From a virus, in the IMG/VR virus record IMGVR_UViG_3300011114_000827, positions 1 through 21,875 of that record: 21,875 nt of DNA; one strand, written 5' to 3'. The notes beneath the pieces were generated by a model. The model was not told the origin of the DNA, did no database searches, and was given only the letters and a program-made list of their open reading frames with translations. Below are positions 7,847 through 14,195 of the stretch, piece by piece. Position 1 is the first letter of the stretch, and each line of letters starts with the position of its first letter. Position numbers and translations under genes: made by a program.

Positions 7847-8554
7847 ATGTCAAGAGCAAAAAATGTATTAGTTCTAGGGGATACCCACGAACCATTTTGT
7901 CACCCTAAATACAGGGACTTTTGTTACGAAGTAGGAAATAAATTTCAATGTTCAGAGGTTGTACATATTGGTGATGAGGTTGATGGCCACGCAATATCAT
8001 ATCACGAATCAAATCCTGATGGTTTTTCAGCAGGAAAAGAAGCAGATTTAGCACAAGCTGCTATGCTTAAATGGTATAAGACATTTCCAGATGCTAAAGT
8101 TTGTATAGGCAACCACTCTGCATTGCATAAAAGGAAGGCTAAAACAACAGGTTTGCCTGATAGATATATTAAAACATACGAACAAGTATGGGAAGCTCCT
8201 AGAGGCTGGAAATGGGCTTTAGAATGGGAAATAGATGGTGTTCTATACACTCACGGCACAGGATCATCAGGACAAGCTGGTGCTATCAATAGAGCAAGAG
8301 ATGCTCGACAATCAACAGTCATTGGTCACATCCACTCCTTCGGTGGTGTGCTTTATAGTAGCTCAGATAAGGATATGATATTCGGTATGAATGTCGGTTG
8401 TGGTATAGATATTAACGCTTACGCAATGGAATATTCACGACCTTTCCCCAAACGACCAACACTAGGATGTGGAGTTGTTTTAGATAACGGAAGAATTGCT
8501 ATATTCGTACCTATGCCTCTAGGAAGTAAAATAATAAGACTACCTAGAAAGTAA
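7847..8554 (+). CDS. Calcineurin-like metallophosphoesterase
   Basis: A 235-residue two-metal phosphoesterase. Metal-binding motifs are all visible: GDTH (D12, H14), GDEVDGH (D43), GNHS (N89, H90), a lone H136 in 'YTHGTG' and GHIH (H161, H163). The substrate cannot be read from the sequence; phage relatives of this fold act as nucleases, phosphodiesterases or protein phosphatases. The N-terminus runs directly into the first strand (NVLVLGDTH), so the start is convincing. It lies 23 bases after the homing endonuclease and is followed by a terminator hairpin, so it ends a transcription unit. Confidence 0.85.
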   Translation: MSRAKNVLVLGDTHEPFCHPKYRDFCYEVGNKFQCSEVVHIGDEVDGHAISYHESNPDGFSAGKEADLAQAAMLKWYKTFPDAKVCIGNHSALHKRKAKTTGLPDRYIKTYEQVWEAPRGWKWALEWEIDGVLYTHGTGSSGQAGAINRARDARQSTVIGHIHSFGGVLYSSSDKDMIFGMNVGCGIDINAYAMEYSRPFPKRPTLGCGVVLDNGRIAIFVPMPLGSKIIRLPRK

Positions 8555-8589
8555 ACATTTAACAAACTCACTTTAGACAATTAACAAAT

Positions 8590-8634
8590 AAGTGTGTATC
8601 ATATTGATAATCAATAAGGTATGCACTTTTTATT
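8590..8634 (+). terminator. Hairpin terminator after the phosphoesterase gene
   Basis: AAGTGTGTATC (8590-8600) pairs with GGTATGCACTT (8618-8628) over 11 positions, three of them G-U, and a second small palindrome (ATTGATAATCAAT, 8603-8615) sits in the loop. T-rich sequence TTTATTT follows. This fits an intrinsic terminator 36 bases after the stop codon. The inner palindrome also recurs near 20.8 kb (see findings), so the site may have a second role. Confidence 0.6.
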
Positions 8635-8652
8635 TCTATAATAATTAAAACG

Positions 8653-8660
8653 TAAATTTG
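8653..8660 (+). promoter_or_regulatory. Possible -7 element for the 8662-9052 unit
   Basis: TAAATTTG fits TAnnTTTG and follows the terminator, as expected for a new transcription unit. It ends one base before the ATG at 8662, so a transcript starting 4-6 bases downstream would lack that ATG. Either the true start codon is later or the match is accidental. Confidence 0.35.
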
Positions 8661-8661
8661 T

Positions 8662-8820
8662 ATGGGCGAACAACATCCTGATGAAGTAATTAAAGCACTA
8701 AAATTAGAGCAGAAATTATTAGAAGATAGACTGAAGGAAGTAGCAATGAAATTAAGATTAATCATTATTAAAGAGAGTGCAAGAGATGTTACTGCAAATC
8801 GAACAGCTTACGGAAGATGA
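8662..8820 (+). CDS. Small helical protein, unknown
   Basis: A 52-residue frame starting MGEQHPDEVIKALKLEQ; residues ~7-39 form a charged heptad-like helix (a probable short coiled coil). It overlaps the next gene by about 35 bases in another frame. The start is uncertain: a -7 promoter-like element abuts this ATG, and the next in-frame ATG is at 8746. No family recognised. Confidence 0.45.
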   Translation: MGEQHPDEVIKALKLEQKLLEDRLKEVAMKLRLIIIKESARDVTANRTAYGR

Positions 8821-9052
8821 TAGCTATGATTTAGAAGAATGTACCGAACAAAGTAATGCTTGGATTAATATTCATTTAGTTGAATCAGTAACAGAAGATG
8901 ATGAAGATAAAGATAGATGTTATGTCTATATGCAATCCCAAGACTTCTTCTATGTGAATGAGAGCTCAGACTCTTTTATCAAAAGGTATCAAGAGGCCTT
9001 ATTCGGAACCGTTATAACAAGGTTCTACGACAAAACAAATAGGCAGACATAA
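8786..9052 (+). CDS. Small acidic protein, unknown
   Basis: An 88-residue protein rich in Asp and Glu (e.g. LTEDDSYDLEE and TEDDEDKDRC) with beta-type segments 'AWINIHLVESV' and 'CYVYMQSQDFFYV', the latter flanked by acidic stretches. I prefer the ATG at 8786; a GTG at 8777 in the same frame is possible. It is the last + strand gene before the convergent terminators. The acidic, DNA-mimic-like composition is notable but no function is claimed. Confidence 0.6.
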   Translation: MLLQIEQLTEDDSYDLEECTEQSNAWINIHLVESVTEDDEDKDRCYVYMQSQDFFYVNESSDSFIKRYQEALFGTVITRFYDKTNRQT

Positions 9053-9084
9053 GAAGCTCTCTCATAGTTGGTGGTTTTTGGTTT

Positions 9085-9116
9085 ACCTACTCCTTAAAAA
9101 AGAGTAGGTTTTTTTA
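9085..9116 (+). terminator. Intrinsic terminator of the late (+) block
   Basis: ACCTACTC (9085-9092) and GAGTAGGT (9102-9109) form a perfect 8-bp stem with a 9-base loop, followed by a run of T's to 9115. It lies 33 bases after the last + strand gene and faces the - strand terminator at 9122-9150. Confidence 0.85.
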
Positions 9117-9121
9117 TGTAC

Positions 9122-9150
9122 AAAAAAGCCCCTCGTAGAAACGAGAGGCT
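9122..9150 (-). terminator. Intrinsic terminator of the early (-) block
   Basis: On the - strand AGCCTCTCG (9150-9142) pairs with CGAGGGGCT (9135-9127) over nine positions (one G-U) around a six-base loop, then a run of six T's (9127-9122). It ends the long leftward operon 27 bases past its last gene. With the + strand terminator it insulates the convergent blocks. Confidence 0.85.
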
Positions 9151-9177
9151 TACCTTTATTTCAAAAAAACACACAAA

Positions 9178-9363
9178 CTATTTATTTTTATATTCTTGTA
9201 CAGCAAAGGTTAGCATAGTAACCAATGTTAAAACATACAAGCATCTTGTAATCCAATGCCATTCAAGTGGGTTAAATTCATTTACTATAAAAGCAAATGG
9301 TAAATAAACTCCGAATAACAAAATTAGTAAATTAATTACAATTTCTTTAAGATTTGTTTTCAT
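9178..9363 (-). CDS. Small two-segment membrane protein
   Basis: A 61-residue protein: basic start (MKTNLKE), hydrophobic helix at ~8-27, an aromatic turn (NEFNPLEWHW), second hydrophobic helix at ~38-55 and a charged end (QEYKNK). It is the last gene of the early block, two bases after the HNH gene. Function is unknown; small early membrane proteins in phages often act on the host envelope or exclude other phages, but nothing specific can be said. Confidence 0.65.
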   Translation of the reverse strand: MKTNLKEIVINLLILLFGVYLPFAFIVNEFNPLEWHWITRCLYVLTLVTMLTFAVQEYKNK

Positions 9364-9365
9364 AC

Positions 9366-9890
9366 TTAATCTTTTTTATTTTTAATACAATCTTTTATAA
9401 ATTCTAAATGGATTTCTTTTGTATCAAGCAATTCATTTGTATCACATCTTCTATACATCATTCTTTCTTGGTCATATACTATAAATCTATGCCCTTTCTT
9501 ATGCTCTTTTGCTGATAACCAAATAACATCTTTATAATGTTCTTCGTTATAACTCCAATGATGTTTTTGAGCATCTTCAAAAGGTTTGTGCTTACTCATA
9601 CTTTGCGACTTTCTAGAGGCCTTTAATTTTTCAGGATATTTGGTTTCCCAAGCTAATTGGCTTTTATAATTTTTTTTAGTTTTACCTGAATAAAGCCTGT
9701 GATGTTTTTGCCTACCTCTTTCCCTTTCGCTTTCTACCCATTGAACATCTTGCTTTAATACAAATTGCCTATTATGAGAATCCTTTTTAGTACAATCCTT
9801 GCATTTATTAAGTAAGCCATCAGACATTTTAGGGTGTTTATAAAAATTATCTAATGGCTTATCTTGTTTACATTTAAAACAATTTTTCAT
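9366..9890 (-). CDS. HNH-type endonuclease with N-terminal Cys4 motif
   Basis: A 174-residue basic protein. The N-terminus has two CxxC pairs (C4/C7 and C30/C33, in CFKCKQ and CKDCTK) likely to bind zinc, framing 'DNFYKHPKMSDGLLNKC', a pattern seen in phage HNH proteins. The C-terminal half has the His-rich motif 'KHHWSYNEEHYKDVIWLSAKEHKKGH' region (H110, H111, N115, H118, H130, H134) resembling a divergent betabetaalpha-metal (HNH) nuclease. The middle is strongly basic. It is probably a free-standing homing nuclease, the first of three HNH-type genes in this block. A possible promoter lies 15 bases upstream of its ATG, consistent with autonomous expression. Confidence 0.7.
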   Translation of the reverse strand: MKNCFKCKQDKPLDNFYKHPKMSDGLLNKCKDCTKKDSHNRQFVLKQDVQWVESERERGRQKHHRLYSGKTKKNYKSQLAWETKYPEKLKASRKSQSMSKHKPFEDAQKHHWSYNEEHYKDVIWLSAKEHKKGHRFIVYDQERMMYRRCDTNELLDTKEIHLEFIKDCIKNKKD

Positions 9891-9904
9891 ATATCTTATT
9901 TATA

Positions 9905-9912
9905 CAAATATA
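9905..9912 (-). promoter_or_regulatory. Possible promoter of the HNH gene at 9366-9890
   Basis: On the - strand TATATTTG matches TAnnTTTG and ends 14 bases before the ATG at 9890, in a 59-base gap. A self-contained promoter would suit a mobile gene inserted in the operon. No clear -33 box was seen; chance matches are common. Confidence 0.4.
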
Positions 9913-9949
9913 CTTAAAATTATTTAAAATGGTAATTTTAACTTCCGTT

Positions 9950-10201
9950 CTAAAAGGGCAAGTCCTTTTTCGGCTTACCATCAGCTACCCAAGTATCAAG
10001 CTCGATATAGAAACCTGCTTCACCTGGTTTAGCATCTTTTTTGTTTTTAATAAGAATGTTAGCCCAACCATTATTAGTTGCTGCGAAGTCATTCATTTTC
10101 TTTAAATCATCAGGGCCGAAAGATACTTTCTTAAACTCCCCAAATGCTGTCTTCATTGTGAAAGACCTTCCTAGGAAAATCTTCTCTTTAGTTACTGCCA
10201 T
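9950..10201 (-). CDS. Small conserved-looking phage protein, unknown
   Basis: An 83-residue protein beginning MAVTKEKIFLGRSFTMKT. It appears to be a small beta-rich domain: 'GEFKKVSFGPDD', 'GWANILIKNKKDAKPGEAGFYIELDTW', then a basic end (KPKKDLPF). The compact, soluble, mixed-charge composition and place among replication genes would suit a nucleic-acid-associated protein, but no family is recognised. The ATG is preceded by AACAAAAAAC, the leader motif typical of this block. Confidence 0.65.
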   Translation of the reverse strand: MAVTKEKIFLGRSFTMKTAFGEFKKVSFGPDDLKKMNDFAATNNGWANILIKNKKDAKPGEAGFYIELDTWVADGKPKKDLPF

Positions 10202-10219
10202 TGTTTTTTGTTTTATTTA

Positions 10220-10417
10220 TTAAATACTATTGCTCTTTGATTCAGGCTTTACATTAGCTAAGATTTCTTTTAGTTTAGGCCTATGCTTCATATCTATTGC
10301 GAAGTCAATTAAGACTTGGTGTAAGAAGTCAAAAGTTTCCTGTGAGAAAACATCTTTGTTTTTCTTCACTGTTTTAGGGGCTTTCAATTCCTTGTTTTCT
10401 AATTCTATATTTTCCAT
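10220..10417 (-). CDS. Small protein, unknown
   Basis: A 65-residue protein with a charged, disordered-looking N-terminus (MENIELENKELKAPKTVKKNKD) and a helical second half (SQETFDFLHQVLIDFAIDMKHRPKLKEILANVK). It lies 10 bases after the small basic gene 10428-10553. No family recognised. Confidence 0.55.
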   Translation of the reverse strand: MENIELENKELKAPKTVKKNKDVFSQETFDFLHQVLIDFAIDMKHRPKLKEILANVKPESKSNSI

Positions 10418-10427
10418 CTTACTTGTT

Positions 10428-10553
10428 TTAACGGCCCTGGCCTCTGTAAGCCTTTGGCTTAGGACTATGTTTATTAAATGATTTCTTTGCTTTACCTTCT
10501 TTACGCTTTCCGAAGCTCACCTTTCTCGTATCTCCAGTCTTCACTTTCGCCAT
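10428..10553 (-). CDS. 41-residue very basic protein overlapping the nuclease gene out of frame
   Basis: An ATG at 10553 opens 41 codons to the TAA at 10428-10430. The product starts MAKVKTGDTRKVSFGKRK and ends KPKAYRGQGR, with Lys, Arg and Gly dominating and no acidic residues apart from one Asp and one Glu. The first 53 bases overlap the 3' end of the VRR-NUC gene in another frame. Small proteins with a K/R-x-SFGKRK start and KPK-YRGQG ending recur in Bacteroidetes phages as far as I recall, which supports its reality. The composition suggests nucleic-acid binding. It is too short for usual gene-finding thresholds. Confidence 0.6.
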   Translation of the reverse strand: MAKVKTGDTRKVSFGKRKEGKAKKSFNKHSPKPKAYRGQGR

Positions 10554-10863
10554 CTTTATATATTTTTACTTGTATTGTTTCATCTCTTACTTGCTGACAT
10601 AACATTGCTAATCCTCCTGCCATTGATAACTCTTCTAAAAATACCATTTGATCCGCAGACATCCTATCACCAATAGCTTTAATCTCACAGCAAACAAAAT
10701 GACCATACTTTTTACTATAACCAATAATGTCAGGAACTCCTTTTCTACCAATGAAGGCCCTACCTCTAACAGCTAGGTTATTATTCCTCCATACTTCGTT
10801 ACCATTATCCTTAAGATACTCTAACATCATCTTTGTTAATTCACTTGCTGATTGGTATGCCAT
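10501..10863 (-). CDS. VRR-NUC domain nuclease
   Basis: A 120-residue PD-(D/E)XK nuclease of the VRR-NUC type, which in phages probably resolves branched or recombination intermediates. The catalytic core is visible: 'GRKGVPDIIGY' (39-49, D45), 'CCEIKAIGDRMSADQ' (58-72, with E60-I-K62 and Q72) and 'GGLAMLCQQ' at the end of the fold. N-terminal 'SELTKMMLEYLKDNGNEVWRNNN' is the usual helix plus strand. I start at the ATG at 10863; an upstream TTG at 10869 would add two residues. Placement two genes after DnaB fits a replication/recombination role. The 3' end overlaps a small basic gene. Confidence 0.85.
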   Translation of the reverse strand: MAYQSASELTKMMLEYLKDNGNEVWRNNNLAVRGRAFIGRKGVPDIIGYSKKYGHFVCCEIKAIGDRMSADQMVFLEELSMAGGLAMLCQQVRDETIQVKIYKDGESEDWRYEKGELRKA

Positions 10864-10866
10864 TAC

Positions 10867-10874
10867 CAAAATTA
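10867..10874 (-). promoter_or_regulatory. Possible -7 element abutting the VRR-NUC start
   Basis: On the - strand TAATTTTG fits TAnnTTTG and ends three bases before the ATG at 10863. As at 8653-8660, this spacing would place the transcript start at or after the ATG, so it is either accidental, a leaderless start, or feeds a downstream gene. Confidence 0.2.
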
Positions 10875-10894
10875 CAATATATTATTAATATACA

Positions 10895-11260
10895 TTAATA
10901 CCAGCGAATAAGTTCTGCTGTTGGCATCTTCACATATTTTATTTTATCCTTTACTTTTATCTCACCTATTCTCCAATATCTTCTAGCCTTTACTCGTAAA
11001 AACTCAGCTCTTATAAACACTATTCTATCTCTTAGGTCTAAGTTAAAAGCAAAGAACTCTACTCGTTCATCTGAGATACCACTAGGCTGACCATCATTCT
11101 CATATTCTAACAAAAAATAACCCTTCTTTAAAGCTTCAATTTGATGTATGACTAATACCTTAGTACTCTTAGCAAATATTCTAATAGCCTGGTATGTACC
11201 ATCTACAGCCTTAGCAGCTTCTATCTCAAACTTTCTTCTATTTCTATAGCCCTTGGACAT
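10895..11260 (-). CDS. Conserved-looking early protein, unknown
   Basis: A 121-residue basic protein starting MSKGYRNRRKFEIEAAKAVDG. It has alternating strands (IRIFAKSTKVLVIHQIE, YFLLEYEND, RVEFFAFNL, RIVFIRAEFLRVK) and ends 'MPTAELIRWY'. The N-terminal 'RKFEIEAAKAV' helix followed by strands recalls the start of small Holliday-junction-resolvase-like folds, but the expected D...E-x-K motif is not clear, so no nuclease claim is made. Its start overlaps the DnaB gene by 17 bases in another frame, indicating translational coupling. Confidence 0.65.
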   Translation of the reverse strand: MSKGYRNRRKFEIEAAKAVDGTYQAIRIFAKSTKVLVIHQIEALKKGYFLLEYENDGQPSGISDERVEFFAFNLDLRDRIVFIRAEFLRVKARRYWRIGEIKVKDKIKYVKMPTAELIRWY

Positions 11261-12584
11261 AATCTTGGAAGGTCATTGTTTCAGGTAAAAATCTTAACGC
11301 TAGGTTTTTAGTAGCTCCGTGTCTATTCTTCTCCACCTTACAAACTACTAAATCACTTGGAGAATATTCTCTACCACCAATCTCTACTGATTCAGTTTGT
11401 TCATAGTAACCTGGTCTCATTAGCATTATCACAGCATCAGCATCTTGTTCTATTGATCCTGATTCTCTAAGGTCAGATAACTGAGGCATTTTATCACCTC
11501 GTTCTTCTACTCTTCTAGATAATTGGGATAGGGCGATAATAGGTACTTCCAACTCTTTGGCAAGTGCTTTTAGGCTCCTACTAATATAGGAAACCTCTTG
11601 CTCTCGGTTTTGGTTTGACTTGCCAGTACCACTCATAAGTTGAAGGTAATCGATAAAGATAATCTTTATGCCATACTTCTGTTTAAGAATAGTTGCTTTG
11701 GCTCGTAGCTGGGTTACACTAATACCGCCCATATCCTCAATGTAGATGGGGGAAGTAAGTATCTTGTCGTCAGTTCGCAATAAGTGAACTTTTTCGTTAG
11801 GTGTCAGTAAATTCATTCTAAGCCTTTTTAAGGGCAGTTCGGAGCTAATTGACTCTAATCTTTCAACTAGCTGATTGGAGCTCATTTCAAGGCTAAAAAT
11901 GGCCGTAGGGATGCCTCCTTGGATTGCTATGTGGTAGATACTAGAAAGCATAAAGGCAGTCTTACCCATTCCTGGTCTAGCAGCTATGATTACAAAGTCA
12001 GGCTCTACCCATCCACAAAGAGTGTTATTAAGCTCTATAAAACCTGTGTTAATGCCTAGTAACTGACCACTAACAGCAGCATCACGACCTTCATTTAGCT
12101 GTAAAATGATTTGGTCTATAGTCTTTTCGTATATATTACCAAACTCTTGCAGTCCCATAAGTTGTTTGCCAAACTTAGCTAGGGTATCATCTGTAGATTC
12201 CGCACCATCAAAGGCCGATACCTCCATTAATTTGCCCAGGGTTGCTAACTTTCTACGCTTGTATAATTCTATTATAACCTCTATGTGAGTGTTTAGGTGA
12301 GCAGTAGATACGACACTATTCGTAATCTTTGATAGGTATAAGGCTCCTACTTCATCTGAATGTTTATTATCTATAAGTCGTTGGAACACAGTACTTAAAT
12401 CTATTTGTATGTTCTTGTCATACATCTGCTTAATAGTTCTGAATATCAGTTGATGTCTTAAATCGTAGAAGATTTCTTCGTTTAAGTAGTTCACTACTAA
12501 TGGCAAAGCTCTTTTGTCTAGTAGGATAGAGCCTAGGATATTTTCTTCTAGTTCTAAGTTTTTTGGTAGGTTTATAACATCCAT
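11244..12584 (-). CDS. dnaB: Replicative DNA helicase DnaB
   Basis: Hexameric 5'-3' helicase that unwinds phage DNA ahead of the replisome. The 446 residues match full-length DnaB. N-terminal domain at ~8-105 (LELEENILGSILLD...), linker, then a RecA-type motor: Walker A 'AARPGMGKT' (201-209, K208/T209), 'FSLEMS' (230-235), Walker B 'IIFIDYLQL' (308-316, D312), 'ALSQLSRRVEER' (351-362), 'LRESGSIEQDADAVIML' (372-388) and an arginine-finger-type 'KNRHG' (419-423). All key residues are intact and no intein was seen. Its ATG shares a base with the stop of the DnaD-like gene, so initiator and helicase are translated in series. Confidence 0.97.
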   Translation of the reverse strand: MDVINLPKNLELEENILGSILLDKRALPLVVNYLNEEIFYDLRHQLIFRTIKQMYDKNIQIDLSTVFQRLIDNKHSDEVGALYLSKITNSVVSTAHLNTHIEVIIELYKRRKLATLGKLMEVSAFDGAESTDDTLAKFGKQLMGLQEFGNIYEKTIDQIILQLNEGRDAAVSGQLLGINTGFIELNNTLCGWVEPDFVIIAARPGMGKTAFMLSSIYHIAIQGGIPTAIFSLEMSSNQLVERLESISSELPLKRLRMNLLTPNEKVHLLRTDDKILTSPIYIEDMGGISVTQLRAKATILKQKYGIKIIFIDYLQLMSGTGKSNQNREQEVSYISRSLKALAKELEVPIIALSQLSRRVEERGDKMPQLSDLRESGSIEQDADAVIMLMRPGYYEQTESVEIGGREYSPSDLVVCKVEKNRHGATKNLALRFLPETMTFQDYVQGL

Positions 12585-13216
12585 TAGTCTAATTTAATTT
12601 TTGTTGTTATTTTATTTCCAAAATTTGGTATTTCAAACTTTGATGAATTTCTCTTCCAAGTTCTTATAGATGCTTTCCAATCCTTCATAGGGTTTTTACC
12701 TACTAACCATCCGTTTGAATCGTAATGGTCACAAAATTTTTCTGCATCTAAGTTATAACCAATTTCTTTACAATAAATTTTTACTTCTTCTATTGTTGGC
12801 TTAATAAATTTATTAGTAGATGTTTTTTTAAATGTATTATTATATGGTATAGGTTTAGCACTTTCGTTACTTCCATCTTGCAATTCTGCAATATGGATAT
12901 TGTAAGTTTGCAAAAAGGAATTTTCATCTTTAAAAGCATACCAACAAGTCCTATCATAACCACTTTTATTATAATTTTCTCTTAATAAAATGCCTTGTAT
13001 AACTAAAGAATCTAAAATTCTTTTCATTTTATGTTCATTCCAGTAAGGGAATATTTCACTAAATGCTTTATAAGAATTATATGTCCAAGTTCTGTCATTA
13101 TAAAAATGCTTTTTATTAGCTATATTTTTAGTTATCCAAAACTGTAAGTTATTTATAACTATTGCTTCTTCTATGCCATATTTAACGGCATATTCTGTAT
13201 TAAAGTGGTGTTCCAT
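12584..13216 (-). CDS. DnaD-like replication initiator / helicase loader
   Basis: A 210-residue protein probably marking the origin and recruiting DnaB. The N-terminal ~100 residues look like a winged-helix domain (GIEEAIVINNLQFWI, TWTYNSYKAFSEIFPYW, MKRILDSLVIQGILL, then 'TCWYAF'). After a polar linker, residues ~139-190 (PTIEEVKIYCKEIGYNLDAEKFCDHY...GWLVG...MKDWKASIRTWKRN) carry the compact C-terminal motif common in DnaD/DnaT-like phage proteins. The direct overlap with dnaB supports the role. Its start overlaps the HNH gene by 17 bases. Lower GC and Asn/Lys-rich text than dnaB may indicate separate origin. Confidence 0.7.
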   Translation of the reverse strand: MEHHFNTEYAVKYGIEEAIVINNLQFWITKNIANKKHFYNDRTWTYNSYKAFSEIFPYWNEHKMKRILDSLVIQGILLRENYNKSGYDRTCWYAFKDENSFLQTYNIHIAELQDGSNESAKPIPYNNTFKKTSTNKFIKPTIEEVKIYCKEIGYNLDAEKFCDHYDSNGWLVGKNPMKDWKASIRTWKRNSSKFEIPNFGNKITTKIKLD

Positions 13217-13592
13217 CTTCTATTTCTATTCCTTTATCAATTAAAAAATCACTCATCATTTTTCTAAATTCTACTAATTCTTCTAAAGTATATAATTCAG
13301 ACATTATTAAAATGTTTCTAATTTCTGATAATGTTCTAAATCTAGCCTTTTTTAATACTTGTTTAATTTCATTTGTCATTTCAGTTGTCTCATAATGACA
13401 ATCATAACATAAAGTATCATAACAATCTGAAGGGTAATCCCAAATTTCAGTCCCAAATTGATAATAATTATGATGAACGTGTAGTTGCTTTTCATCTGAA
13501 AAACATTTTTTACACTTAAAATCATCTCTTTGCATTATCTCAAGACGTTTCTTTTGCCATCTCGGATCTTTAAGTTTTTCTAAGTAAGTCAT
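13200..13592 (-). CDS. HNH endonuclease (small, Cys4-zinc type)
   Basis: From the ATG at 13592 the product has 130 residues: 'YLEKLKDPRWQKKRLEIMQRD' (3-23), CxxC (C27/C30 in KCKKC), 'LHVHHNYY' (37-44, catalytic H40/H41), then 'CYDTLCYDCHYE' (57-68) with the second CxxC and H66. This is the classical small HNH domain found beside replication genes in many phages, either homing or for DNA processing. Residues ~69-130 are helical. An in-frame upstream extension to 13643 would read through the structured RNA at 13600-13683 and is judged non-coding. The start codon follows the T-run of that hairpin directly. Confidence 0.8.
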   Translation of the reverse strand: MTYLEKLKDPRWQKKRLEIMQRDDFKCKKCFSDEKQLHVHHNYYQFGTEIWDYPSDCYDTLCYDCHYETTEMTNEIKQVLKKARFRTLSEIRNILIMSELYTLEELVEFRKMMSDFLIDKGIEIEDGTPL

Positions 13593-13599
13593 AAAAATA

Positions 13600-13683
13600 A
13601 AAAAGCCCATCGGTTTTGCTAGAAGTACGAGTTCTAACGCCACCTAGGGCAGAAAGTTTTAAATGTTATCTCGTACATAACAT
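13600..13683 (-). ncRNA. Structured RNA candidate with kissing-loop hairpins, upstream of an HNH gene
   Basis: Read on the - strand. Hairpin A: ATGTTAT (13683-13677), loop GTACGAG, ATAACAT (13669-13663), a perfect 7-bp stem. Hairpin B: GTTAGAA (13638-13632), loop CTCGTAC (13631-13625), TTCTAGC (13624-13618), 7 bp with one G-U. The two loops are perfect complements over all seven bases. Hairpin B is enclosed by GCCC (13650-13647)/GGGC (13609-13606) plus GGT/ACC pairs and is followed by a T-run (13606-13601), so the whole 3' part resembles an intrinsic terminator. A TATATTTG element ends two bases before hairpin A, so a transcript could begin at or just inside it. It may be a small RNA or an attenuator for the HNH gene. 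Confidence 0.55.
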
Positions 13684-13685
13684 TG

Positions 13686-13693
13686 CAAATATA
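13686..13693 (-). promoter_or_regulatory. Possible -7 element for the kissing-loop RNA
   Basis: On the - strand TATATTTG matches TAnnTTTG exactly and is followed at once by the structured RNA. The upstream region has GCTTTTAGG about 21 bases before it, only a weak -33 match. It overlaps the last codon region of the small gene ending at 13694, so a new transcript would start as soon as that gene ends. Confidence 0.45.
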
Positions 13694-13921
13694 CTAAGAT
13701 TTAGGTAGTATCCTAAAAGCCACTACTCTTTCTTTGTCTAGGTGCTTAATCATAAACTTCTTTCTAGCAATAGGGTTTAATGACTCTCTAATGCTCTGTG
13801 CTGTCACCTTAGACTTCCTACTAGCTGATGCTATTGATTTAAAATGAATCTCTTCTTTATTGTCAATAAAAATCATTCTCACAGGTATATTATTTTCCAT
13901 CCCTTTTATCTCTTGACTCAT
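13694..13921 (-). CDS. Small NUMOD1-like DNA-binding protein
   Basis: A 75-residue protein. Residues ~24-60 (EEIHFKSIASASRKSKVTAQSIRESLN) look like a NUMOD1/AraC-like helix-turn-helix: a strand, then 'S-A-SRKSKVTAQSIRESL' as the two helices. Such modules usually form the DNA-binding tail of homing endonucleases, so this may be a stand-alone regulator or the remnant of a homing gene. The start could be 13921 or the ATG at 13900; the shorter form reduces overlap with the upstream gene from 32 to 11 bases. Confidence 0.55.
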   Translation of the reverse strand: MSQEIKGMENNIPVRMIFIDNKEEIHFKSIASASRKSKVTAQSIRESLNPIARKKFMIKHLDKERVVAFRILPKS

Positions 13922-14195
13922 TTGGTTTAAAGTGGTTTTTTAATCCTTTTATAAATTGTTTATTACTAATGTTAAACTCTCTTTTGGTGAAGAACTCTTC
14001 ATCGATTTTTCCTCCATCCATTGCATTGGGATATACGAGAATGTCATCATCGTAAAAGTTCCTAACCATACCTGTGTCGTATAGTACGACTTTCCAAACT
14101 GTGTTTGTATCTGATCCGTAATCGATCCAGGCGATTGCTTTTCCGTACCCAAGAGGAGTGTGAACATCAATAGTATTTTTTAATTGGTAAATCAT
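13890..14195 (-). CDS. Small protein, unknown
   Basis: A 101-residue protein starting MIYQLKNTIDVHTPLGYGKAIAW. The first ~55 residues are a beta-rich domain with Gly turns (VHTPLGYGKAIAWIDYGSD, VWKVVLYDTGMVRNFYDDDILVY), and the rest is helical and basic (KQFIKGLKNHFKPNESRDKRDGK). The strand-turn pattern recalls small SH3-like domains, but no family is recognised. Its start overlaps the stop of the small frame 14192-14307. Confidence 0.6.
   Translation of the reverse strand: MIYQLKNTIDVHTPLGYGKAIAWIDYGSDTNTVWKVVLYDTGMVRNFYDDDILVYPNAMDGGKIDEEFFTKREFNISNKQFIKGLKNHFKPNESRDKRDGK

Noticed and set aside
13593-13643. N-terminal extension of the HNH protein
   Set aside because: It would be read across hairpin B and the T-run; the ATG at 13592 gives the usual family start.
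13600-13683. HEARO / omega-RNA of an IscB-type system
   Set aside because: The downstream HNH protein has only 130 residues and no RuvC-like domain, and the RNA is much smaller than omega-RNAs.
13949-14170. Second 73-residue frame on the - strand inside 13890-14195
   Set aside because: It lies fully within another frame that has overlaps with its neighbours at both ends and a more protein-like composition.
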